Source: Phytophthora quininea (Eukaryota > Oomycota > Peronosporomycetes > Peronosporales > Peronosporaceae). From it: 64,000 bases of DNA. Under the pieces are notes generated by a model. It saw only the letters and a list, made by a program, of their open reading frames with translations. It was not told where the DNA came from and did no database searches. The stretch spans positions 496,001 through 560,000 of the forward strand of contig JAAVTG010000075.1 of assembly GCA_011947345.1 (NCBI GenBank), read 5' to 3'. Below, one piece after another: positions 42,774 through 52,595 of this stretch. Positions within the stretch are counted from its first letter, which is position 1, and each line of letters opens with the position of its first letter. Both the position numbers and the translations under genes were made by a program.

Positions 42774-44791
42774 ATGAAGAGCAAAGCTAGTCTCCAAGAA
42801 ACCGACGCTGCTACCATCGAAGAAACCCAAGCGTGGTCCAGTATCGTGCTCAAAGACACTCTCAAGCTCGAACATGCTGCCGTGGACATTGACACCGACC
42901 GAGTGTTGTATCATCTTCACATCGAGCTGCAACATCCGATTCCAGCGGCATATCTCGCCAATGCCGAGTATTTAACGTTGACGTGGCCTATGGGCGGCGT
43001 CTGGAAGATTATGCGTCTCAGTGACAACAACCGAGTTGTCCACTGCTTGTCGTGGCGGACGACCGAAATGAACCACATTCAAGTCGAAGAGTTGGCTAAG
43101 AAAGTCGAAGCTGCTGCCAGTACTGCCAACACCAACAGCTCTGCTCTTGCTACTGCAGAGTCGAGTGACTTACCGCCAACTCTCTTCGACTGGAAGATGC
43201 AGCTCGGCAAATGGGGAGGCAACAGCCACTGGTTCCTTCGAGACATCATGCCTCCTAGTCATCGGGACAGTCTTGGCAGCAGCAAACCAGGACCTATGAC
43301 AGCTCACTTGCTAGCCGGCTTTACGCCGTTCGAAGTGCAGATGGAAGTGAACGCTCTGACGTCGGTGGATACCGTAGCGCAGACCTTCAGCCGATGTGAC
43401 GTGGGAGATTACCATGCCTGCAATCACGACGATCCGGGAAGACTCGGTTCTCCGTGAACTGCTCGACATCTTTGAGTTTGACGAGGACCAATTCGAGTTG
43501 GCCAACATCAACGCCATGCAAGAGGAGAGGGATATGACGTCCAGTTTGTCTCCTGCTGGACTTGTTCGCTTCGTCGATACGACCAGTCTCGCGATGCCGC
43601 TAAAGACGACGTCCGAGAATCTCAGCCACCTGCAATTCAGTCGACGAGTACTAGCCACCTTCAGTGAAGAGATGACGCTGCACAGCTTCCCAGTGGACCA
43701 GCAGAAAATCTCGTTCGCTTTCTCCACGGGCACTGGCGTTCGGAAATCGCTGCGTATTGCACCGGCACTCACTGACGCCGGAACGTTCAAGATCGAGAAT
43801 TACAAGCTGGGCAACGTGTTCGATGTGGTACATCACGACAAAGTTTTCGTCGGTCAAGTTGATGCCGATGGTGATAAGAAGGGGATCCGATTCGAGATGA
43901 TGCTGGAGCGCCAACCAGGATACTACGTGAGCAACGTCGCCATTCCTGCCGCTATGATCACGTACTTGTGCTTCATTTCGTACGCGCCACTATCGGACGG
44001 ATCACTTATGGACACTGGAGACCGCATGCAGATTGTGTTGACGTTGCTGTTGACTGCCGTGACGTTTAAAAACCAAGTAGCATCACTGACCCCGCAGATC
44101 TCATACTTCACGACATTGGACCAGTACGTCTTCTTCTGCTTCATCATCGCGTGCCTGGTAGCAATCGAGAATGCCTTGTTCCCCATTTTCGTGGGTCTGT
44201 TCCCAACTCAAGAGAAATGGCAAGAAACGAGCTTGCTGGGCATTTCTTGCGGCTTCTTCACGCTCGTGAACGTTGTCTGGGGCCTTCGTCTCGTCACGTT
44301 TGTCAAGAGACGACGGAGTGCATCCGAAGTGCTGATCAAAGTCCACGAAGCGATCCGAGTCATCTCATTCTCCATCCCTGCAAAATATCGCGAGCAAGTT
44401 CTTCACAAATACTTGGACAAGCAAAATTCCCTAAACGTGACTTGCCAAAGATCAATTGCACGGAAGCAGGATATCTCCATGTTCAACTCCCCAACGACGC
44501 GCCGTCAAAAGTCAACTAAACGACGTTCTCCACACTTCCAGTCGTCAAAAAGCAGAGAAAGACTTTGACGTCTTCAAGGAGATCTACGCCGAGGTGAATC
44601 CGGACGGCTCGCCACTCGGATCGTCGACTTCTGATAGCGAAAAACCTCTTCGAGCTGCTCGACCGAACGAAGCGTTTCTAGCTGGTGGTCGAGACCGTCG
44701 ACGCTCCGTTGCGATGCCTCGAAGCCCAGTGAATCGCCCCACGAAGACCAACAACCAGAACAAATTCCATCACTTGGACCTCGCTGGATAA
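42774..44791 (+). CDS. Pentameric ligand-gated ion channel (Cys-loop-receptor superfamily), copy 2
   Basis: Tandem paralog of copy 1, highly similar from MKSKASLQET through the four membrane segments. It repeats the Cys-less FPVDQQ loop, M1 (VAIPAAMITYLCFISY), M2 (MQIVLTLLLTAVTFKNQVA) and M3. Apparent frame changes lie at about 43395 (TTCAGCC before DVTWEI copy; one base too many or two too few), at an A4 run near 44423 and at an A4 run near 44507. The last two behave as undercalls when compared with copy 1, and the tail regains RQKAEKDFDVFKEIY, RAARPNEAFLAG and a stop TAA at 44789-44791. The indel near 43395 is not a clear homopolymer and might be real, in which case the extracellular domain is split from the channel domain. 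Confidence 0.78.
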
Positions 44792-44915
44792 ACCACCAAG
44801 ACGAAGAACAGAAAGGATACTCTAAGAAATCTCGAGTGCACATTAAAAAAAAATCCCTGTAAAGCCTTCACGAGTTCGAATCGTGTCTCGTTCAGCCATC
44901 TAACTCGAATGCAGT

Positions 44916-47802
44916 TTACAATCGATACGCTCCTCGTGCGAGTTCCCACAATCCTGCTAACACAGGTACAGTGGCGTCGTAGGCGGCAGCTGCACAGTGT
45001 TCTGGGGCATCGCATGCGATCCCAACACCCGTAACAATTGTCAATAGTACTGACACAAGAGGGAACACGATGTAAAGCAACACGCTTCGTTGCCTTGTAG
45101 CAACATTCGCACGTTCCTTGCCATCGTTCTTGACCACGTGGGCGTCAGTGCCTCGGTCTTCGAATCGGTTGAATAAGTACAGAATCGCCGAGTTGAAGCC
45201 GTAAATGACAAGCAGCAGCGGCAGACGGAAGATCATGTTCATCCACTCGGCACGCACGTAGTAGAGAACACCAGCCCCCAACACAGGCAGAGTCACTGCC
45301 ACGAGATTGAGCTGCGCCACCACGAAAAACAGCGCGCCAAGGACTGCCAAGATGCCCAGGATCTTCATGCCGTAGGCTACCTCGCAGCCAAACACCTGCA
45401 GAGACGACGGCGCCCACCAAGAGACCATCCACCAGTGGTGCTCGTCGTCGGGCTGGCACAATGGCTTGACGAAAGCTACCTCCCGCAAGTTCTCGAAGAA
45501 GACGATGGCCATGATCACTAAAACTACCAGCACGTCGGCTTTGGTGATGGTCCAAACGAAGTGAGCGCGGTCACGAGCGTTCTGTGTGCGCCAGGCTTTG
45601 AGCTCCTCCAAGCGGCGCTGCAGTCGAGCCTCTTCCTCCTGTTGCCGTTGGGCCTCGCGAGTGCGCTCGATCTTCTCAGTAATGAGCTGCTGTTTGTTTT
45701 GGAACTTCTGCGTCATGCGCTCGCGCTTCTCCTGCGCTTTGGCGCGGTCGCGGTTGCGTCTCTCAGTCATCTTCATCATGTCGCGTTTACGGAGCTCGTC
45801 GAACATGCCACGCAGACTGTTGACCAGCAACATGGTGTTGGATCTGTTGGCGAGGATCTCGCCAGCCTTCAGGATGGCGTCTTCACGCTTCGCTCCCATG
45901 GTAACAAAGTTTGTGGCTAATGCCTGGACGCTGTCGAGGCCCTTGCTACTGTCATTCACAATGGCTGCGCAGAATGTGTCTCGTCGGGCGTCTTCCAACA
46001 TGAACTGCGCGCTTTCGACCTCCTCGCAGTACGTCATTTCGAGGATCTCGGCTTGGTCCACCCATCGCTCTAGTCGACGCATCGATGCTATCGTCGCTCC
46101 ATTGTTCGCTGCAGCCTTGGCACCGAGTTGCTTCGAGCGCTGGATGATCTGGCTGTTGTTGGTATCGCCTGCGTTCTCAAGCAAGAGGATTTGTTCGTGC
46201 TCTGGCTCATGCGCCGCCTGGAAACAGTCGATGGCGTTCTGTAGTTCCTGGCGGACCTTCTGCTGTTCCTCGACTTCATCGAATGCCTTGAGGAAGAAGT
46301 TGAATTCGTCCTTCTTGTTCCCGCCAAGAGTTCCGACACTGCCACTCATGGTCATACTGCCGCTCCAGCACCTCGCAAAGGCATCCAGTTCGTTCGGTGT
46401 GGAGTTCCCGTTGGTAGTGCCATTGTCGACAGTAGATGGAGAACCAGAGTTCTGTTTCAAAGACGCGAGGAGCGTCAAGAACAAGGGCTTTGGGATCGCT
46501 TGGTTCGCGTTCAACTTGGTGATCAGCAGCTCTGAGATCTGCGTCGACAGTTGCTGGACACGTGTGTTCTCTGCGTGCAGACTCTGCAAGCTCTCGTCTT
46601 GCGCTGTTAGCCACGCGCCCTGGTCGACATAGCCACTCCATCGTGGAGGCACAACTAGCTGCATCATTTCCACCGCTACCTGCTCGCCACGACAGCGATC
46701 TCCTCGACCGTCGTCACAATCTCAGCGAACGTCATGCCCTTGCGACTTGTCGGGTGAGTCGGCAAGTTGGTCAACTCTATGTCATCTTCGCTAAAAGATA
46801 CCGCCTCTAGCTGCTTCTTGAACTCTCTGGCGTTCTCCAGAACTTGCAAGTGGCGTAATCGCACACTCGCAATCTGTTTAATTTTCAGAGATAGTAACTC
46901 TGCAGGGAACTTACGTAAGTCCTCCTCCAACTTAGCAGCGTCCTTGTCCGCAAACAGACGAGTTAATGTCCGTCGTTCGCGATAGAACCGCCATGCGAAC
47001 CAGCCCAAATTCCACAGCAGCGCGGCAGTCAGACCCACCACCGTGAGCATTGTTACCACCACTGCCAAGACGGCAGCTTGTTCCTGAGCAGTCAGTTCCG
47101 TCTTCTCCTGACTCCACCACCACATTGCCGTGCGGTACGACACATTCTGCTTGAGTGTAGCTTCGTCTTTTGCTTTGGAGACGGATTTCTTCACAGCGAG
47201 CTCTTCAACTGGAAGTTCTTGGTCAAACGTTGGTGTTCCAGGGACTGGAATCTGCTGCTTTTCTATTTGGTTTCTCGTGACATCTTGTTGCACTCGTTTT
47301 TCAATGGGTTCTCGTGTGCTACAGCAATTGGCTCAGGAGGTGCATCCGACGTCTCCCACGTGACAAAGTGTACATCTACAACATAATGGTTAGATAACAA
47401 AGACTTGTAACAACGAGTTTACATGATGTAGTTACCTCCATCGTCTGTCCACGGGTTCAGCTCGGACCCTTTAATGTCGTGCGAATCGATGGCCACTTCG
47501 TGCTTCTCTTCTGGTCCATCGGAAAAGGAAAAGTCTTCCACTCGGATCTCCACCCGTCGGTATGCTGCACAAAAAGTAACACATTTCTAAGCGTCAGCGA
47601 CTCGTTGACAAAACCAGTTTACAACAATCAACGCACGATGCGACCGCTCCGCCACGGCCCTGCGCGCCTCGCTGGCGCTCAGAAGCAGCAACCCCGCCAG
47701 CAGCATCCGTCTGCAGTCTCTCATGCCGAGTCTTGGTCGAACGCGCGCCCTGCTGGCCGCCCTCTCCAAGTCGAAGTGCGAGAGTCCTGCGCCTGATTTC
47801 AT
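44916..47802 (-). CDS. Oomycete orphan membrane protein with coiled coil and multiple TM segments
   Basis: Unknown membrane protein of about 880 residues in three exons: 47802-47637, 47564-47436 and 47375-44916, introns of 72 and 60 nt. The first exon holds a signal anchor (MLLAGLLLLSASEARRA). The luminal part includes VEIRVEDFSFSDG. One TM segment (AAVLAVVVTMLTVVGLTAAL) is followed by a helix-rich region with a long basic coiled coil (about 45860-45570: MMKMTERRNRDRAKAQEKRE), then about six TM segments at the C-terminus. Two apparent -1 shifts, at an A5 run (47301-47305) and near 46683, are needed to join the parts; both fit single-base losses. The start may instead be the ATG at 47724. The gene downstream of it on this strand is a shorter relative. 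No named family recognised. Confidence 0.65.
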
Positions 47803-48098
47803 CGAGCTGTTTCTGCGAAGCTGCTGCGATGCTGCGTGTTGGTTATATCACTGCTGGGAGGTAGATGTTCGGCCTCGAATCAGGAATATCTCTGTTGACT
47901 AAAAAGTTGATGTGGAGGATTTCTTTATGATACATTGAGGCTGAAAATGCAGCTGTCCCGACTGTAATCCGTGTGTGGGGTGTCCTACTAGGTGTCTACG
48001 ATTCTCTACTTTGTGCTTTGCTCAGTAATTCTCGCTCACAAGTTGGTGCTCGGCAATCGCATGCGAAGGTTTCGTCACTTGGGTCCGTTTTCTTCGGT

Positions 48099-49439
48099 TC
48101 ACGCGGCGCGAGTCATCCCACGCGTCGGCATGTGCGATGGTGACGACGCCGTTTTCGTGTGTGTTGAAGCTGCTCGAGTGTCGACTGGTGCTGTGACCAT
48201 CGTCTCGTGCATTGCGTTGCCCAGCGACGTGAACATGGACGCCGTGAACCCCTGCGGCAGCTCCATCGTCAGCTCATGCAGCTGGTGTAACACTTCATCT
48301 GCTGGCTCCTCCAGTCGGTGCTGCCTCCGTCGCAGCGCTTGATGCTGCTGGTCGAGCTGCTCCAAACGCTGTCGCCACGCTTTCCTACGCTCTTGTCGTC
48401 TAATGATCGTCTCTTGAACGCGTAAGAACGAAGCGTAAACGTCCTGCAAACGCGTCCACGCTTCAGCCAGATCTGCGTCCGTTTGGGCCTCCTTCAGACT
48501 TGAAAGATGTTCCTCGCCGCGCACAAAGCTGCTGTCCATGGCCTGAATTCTCGACAGCGCGTCCAAAATTTCCTCCAGCGTCACCTGTTGGTCGTCTGGA
48601 TGTCTTCGCATGACTAACGCCGCCACCATCTGCTGCGTGTCGTCTCCTAGATCGTCGCGCATTTCGCGCTTCAGTTTGTCCACTACGAGCAGGAACTGCA
48701 AGTGGCACGACTGAATGACTGCCAATTTCTGCCTTGAAGTGCCGTCACTGTCCGTGTCGCTATTCTCCATGTCACTACCGTCGCTCGAGTCGCTCATTTC
48801 CTTGTCTAACCAGTGCAGAGGCACTTTGACCATTTGCCACCCCATCTGGATGAGGAAGATCAAGAACCGCACGAAGCACAAAGTAAGCAGCGCCAGCAGC
48901 ACGAGATCCTGTCGGGTAAAGTCCTCGGAAACAGCATCCTTCCACCAGGAAGCGCCTTCTTCTGTTACGGAGTCTTCGCCTGTCAGTGCTGGCAGTTGGC
49001 AGAAGACCACAGCGTATCTCCCGTTAGAGAAGAGAGTCACGCAGTCGGTGGGGAGCGACTCACCTTGCATAATGTTGAAAATGTCCGACGTCTTGACGTC
49101 TTTGGTCACGACTTCGATCACTGGCCGGTCACGAGCTCCATCTTAAGAGAAACATCAACCCAAAAGTGTTAAGAAGACCATCATTAACAGGCTTGGAAGA
49201 GTGTTTAATCGCACCGTTAAAGGAATAGTCTTGCTCACGAATTTCCAGGCGAGACTTGGCAGCTATTGAGGGGTTTAGAAACAATGAACCTGGTTAGAAA
49301 TGGTCATTTTTAAACGGCATGGACGTGTAGAGCCACCTTTGGAGGATGCCGCTGCGATCAGCGTCTTGCGCGTCTCGCTAAGCAGCAACAGCACGCAGAG
49401 CGCCTTGGGCCCCGGCCACGACGGACTGGGCGGGTGCAT
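48099..49439 (-). CDS. Orphan single-pass membrane protein, relative of the 44916-47802 product
   Basis: Three exons: 49439-49337, 49262-49215 (48 nt) and 49141-48099, with introns of 72 and 73 nt (GTGGCT to AATAG; GTGCGA to TTAAG). From the ATG at 49439 the protein has an N-terminal hydrophobic anchor (ALCVLLLL), the segment RLEIREQDYSFND that matches VEIRVEDFSFSDG of the neighbour, a luminal Cys-containing domain, SWWKDAVSEDFTRQ, one TM segment (LVLLALLTLCFVRFLIFLIQ) and an acidic Ser/Asp patch. A helical and coiled-coil C-terminus ends at TGA 48099-48101. The shared exon 2 motif, the WW(W/K) motif before the TM segment and the same order suggest descent from one ancestor, after which this copy lost the multi-TM end or the other gained it. 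Function unknown. Confidence 0.65.
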
Positions 49440-49827
49440 GGCAAGAGAGAGAATCTGCGACTGAAGACCGCGCAGTGTGGTGACCCCAACTTCGACAAGG
49501 CCAAAACGGGTGGAAATTTCCACAGTCAACCCACGGTTTAGTGGCGCTGTCGAATTTGCTACAGACAAAAACATACAAATAGTAGCATAACAGCTCTTCA
49601 TGTTGAAATGCTGTAATACTGTAGGTGCTTAAACTGTGACGTTGTCTGTCCATTCGACGGTTAGCGCTCCACAATCTCATGCTGCTGACTGTCTCTGCTG
49701 GCATAGTTTTCCTTTCACCAACGAGTTTCCAGACGGCAAGCTAGTCATGTCTGTCTCTGGTTAGTAAATGTCGGCCTATATAGAGCGCAACATTGCTTTT
49801 GTCAAACAACTTCAACATGGATGGTGC

Positions 49828-51273
49828 TCAGTGATGACCATTGCAAGTAGCATCGTTCGCTTTATATTTTTGGTCAGGAAAGAGCGATGCAGAGCACAGC
49901 GACGAAGGCGGCAGCTGCAGCGGCAATGCCAACGCGCACAGTCGTTGCCAGTGGTTTTGCGTGGCGATCGCCATCTCCATATTGGGTAGTTCAACTTCGC
50001 GGATCGGCTGCTTCTTGTTCGCTCGGCGAGGGGCTTTCGGCGCTGCAGTGGTCGTCTTGTCCTCCCGTTTCTTGCGCTTGCGAGGCGTCCGTGACGACGA
50101 CTTCCGTAGCAATGGCACCGCTTTAGCCTTCGGGTCAGCGTCGTCTTGGGTTGCGACGACGCTCGACTTAGTTTCCGTTGCTTCCAATACCAATTGCACC
50201 TTGGAGACTGCACGAATTTCTGCGCTGTTTGTCGTATCCGGGCACAAGTCGACGGCTTTTAAATCGCGAGATGGACGAGCATTTCCGTCCTCGCTAAGCA
50301 CATCGTCGTCTTCCGTGTCACTGAAAACAAGGGTCGATGCCAGCTCTACAAACTTCACAATGAAGTCAGCGAATGCCATCGCAGTCGAGACTTTACAGAG
50401 AAACTGTACCTGGTAGTCACGTCGGAAAATGTGGTCCGAATAGCGCAGCATTAAATGAACAAAGCAAACGCCCATGTCACTCTTGCTTGTCTCCGTGTTA
50501 CTCGAGTCGATTTGAATGAATTTAACGTGGTGCTGTCGGGCGAATTTCGTAAAGAGCTGGATACCACAAAACGTTAGAGAAACCACTTGATTCCACACCA
50601 AAAGAAAATGTTCTTACCGTTTGAGATTGTCATGTACGGTGAGCCACTTCAGTAAATTGGAGAGCGCGTCAAGACATTCCCGTTGCTCGATGCTAGCCAA
50701 GTCCACAGCATTCACTAACGGGTACAACATCGGCAGCGGGACATTTTCTTCCTTTCCAGTCTTCTCTTTAGCCACCAAATACTCCAAAGTCGATGACAAC
50801 GTTCCGCGCGGGTCGCAGTAGACCAATGGCGTCTTTAACTGCGTCAGATACGACGTCAACAGCGCTGCAAGCACTTGGTATTGTGCAGCAGCCTTGGTAC
50901 GCTGCTGTCGGAATAATCGCTTGATCACCACGAACGCTCCTTGCTCCTGCAGTAGTCCGTCGAACTGGTTGCTGGTCACTTCGCTTTGCACCCACGTAAA
51001 CAGCGTCGCATGCAGTCGTCGCTGCAATTCGGCCATTTGTTGGTCTGGCACGTCTGCATCCGACACAAACACTGCCAGCTCCTTGTCCGTCACTTTGAGC
51101 GCCGACTGTGAGAGGAACACGAACAGATACAAGGAGATCGTTCGGATCAAATGAAGCAGCAGACCGTCAGCGTCGTGTTCGCTCTTTGCCAACTCCTGCG
51201 GCTCTGCGTGGACGACGTTCAGAGGCTTCGACTCCAGTGCAGACGCGGTCGAAGTCGACATGCGAGTGCTCAT
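49828..51273 (-). CDS. Orphan helical protein, possibly tail-anchored
   Basis: Two-exon gene. Exon 1 (51273-50618) encodes an alpha-helical, armadillo-like region (LRTISLYLFVFLSQ-type helices, then ALSNLLKWLTVHDN). The 61-nt intron runs 50617-50557 (GTAAGA to ATCCAG). Joining the frames needs one more A in the A3 run next to the donor. Exon 2 continues LFTKFARQHHVKFIQIDSSN, further helices, an acidic Asp/Glu patch and a basic Lys/Arg stretch resembling a nuclear signal. As read the protein ends at 49828. One base added near 49970 instead gives VRVGIAAAAAAFVAVLCIAL and a stop at 49874-49876, a convincing C-terminal membrane anchor, so the tail call is open. No family recognised. Confidence 0.55.
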
Positions 51274-51555
51274 TGCAGCTGTGTCGTTGTTGAGCTATTG
51301 GCTTGTGGCGAAGCGTGTCGAGCGTGCAATCGCAGCGGTTTCGATGTGGTTGTCGTCGGTTGCCAACACGTGAGAGATAAGTTGGCAGTTGGGATGGTGC
51401 ACCACTGAGTCCACCGAGCTTACCAAGCTTTATAAACACTGAGCGCATGCCATTCACTCGGATGGACTGCATCAGCCCCCAATTACGACCACAGATCAGA
51501 GCCACCGGAATCTGTGACGCGCGCACTCGCACTTAAGAAAAATAGCGGGATAAGA

Positions 51556-52545
51556 ATGCTGCTGGCTGGGATGCTGCTGTTGGCGGTGTATCCGCTGCCT
51601 AACGCGGTGCTAGCGCGTGTCTTTCGCTACCTGGTGGTGGTTCTCTTCGTCTTGTCGTGCTTGGACGCGGCGTTGACGTGGTATCATCGCTGGGGCTTCC
51701 GACCGACGGAGCCGAAGCCGAAACCTCGCTCGAAAGGCGTGGCTCTGATCACGGGGGCGTCGTCCGGACTGGGGAAAGAGATGGCAATTCAACTGGCTGA
51801 GCGAGGTTATTCGCTGCTCTTAGCAGCTAGGAGTACTGCAGTATTGGAGAAGATACAGACGGAGATTCAGCAGGCTAAAGGTTCCGTCAAAGTGTTCGTA
51901 TTCACGTGCGACTTGTCGACCGACAAAGGAGTTGACGATCTTGTGGAGTTTGTAGATAAGAACGAGCTGGTGGTAAATATCCTCGTGAACTGCGCGGGGT
52001 TCTCAATCACAAAAGACTTTACACAGTTGTCGACGACGCAGGTGAAGCAGCTCATGGCGCTTGACATGGCGGCGGTGGCGCAGCTCACACACATGATCGT
52101 ACCAAAGATGGTGGAGAGGGGGATCGGTAGGGTGCTGAATATGGGCTCCATGGCGGGGTCGATCGTGTCACCGACGGCTGCATTGTACAGCAGTTCCAAG
52201 GCGTTCGTGATCAACTTTAGCCAAGCTTTGGACTACGAACTGCGCGGCACTGGTGTCACGGTCACGTGCTTTTGTCCGGGCCCAGTCCACACGAATTTCA
52301 GCAGCACAGCAAACTGTGACGACGCGATCTACATGAATATCCCTGGCACAGCTTGCACGCCGAAAGTGTGCGCGAAATTGGCGCTGCAGGCGATGTTCCG
52401 TGGAGATTTAATTGCGTACGATACGTGGTTCGCCAGCATCTCAGCGTTTCTTGGCGCGTGTGTGAGCCCGCGACGACTTCTTACTGCTATTTGTGCTGTG
52501 GGTATGAATCCGCCAAGTCGGACGATGGAAATGCTGAGGCGGTGA
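51556..52545 (+). CDS. Membrane-anchored short-chain dehydrogenase/reductase
   Basis: Classical SDR of about 329 residues. The ATG at 51556 opens an N-terminal hydrophobic region (two helices, MLLAGMLLLAVYPL and YLVVVLFVLSCLDA), as in ER-bound 17-beta-hydroxysteroid dehydrogenase-type or 3-ketoacyl reductases. The Rossmann fold shows TGASSGLG (cofactor), DLS, NCAG and the catalytic Ser in NMGSMAG with YSSSK. CPGPVHTNF follows, the usual cofactor-contact loop. The stop is TGA at 52543-52545, 50 bases from the converging Ca2+-ATPase end. Substrate unknown; steroid or acyl-chain ketone reduction are family precedents. Its paralog lies at 61784-62811 on the other strand. Confidence 0.87.
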   Translation: MLLAGMLLLAVYPLPNAVLARVFRYLVVVLFVLSCLDAALTWYHRWGFRPTEPKPKPRSKGVALITGASSGLGKEMAIQLAERGYSLLLAARSTAVLEKIQTEIQQAKGSVKVFVFTCDLSTDKGVDDLVEFVDKNELVVNILVNCAGFSITKDFTQLSTTQVKQLMALDMAAVAQLTHMIVPKMVERGIGRVLNMGSMAGSIVSPTAALYSSSKAFVINFSQALDYELRGTGVTVTCFCPGPVHTNFSSTANCDDAIYMNIPGTACTPKVCAKLALQAMFRGDLIAYDTWFASISAFLGACVSPRRLLTAICAVGMNPPSRTMEMLRR

Positions 52546-52595
52546 AGGCACATACAATTCAAATGGATTCATGCCAACTAAACAACAACAAAGCC

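Noticed and set aside
44869..44887. tRNA T-arm-like hairpin (CACGA GTTCGAA TCGTG)
   Set aside because: A perfect T-stem and loop, but no acceptor stem, D-arm or anticodon arm can be built from the A-rich sequence upstream.
45586..46632. 348-codon plus-strand frame opposite the orphan membrane protein
   Set aside because: Ser/Phe/Cys-rich shadow of the coiled-coil codons on the other strand; no motif and no upstream promoter features.
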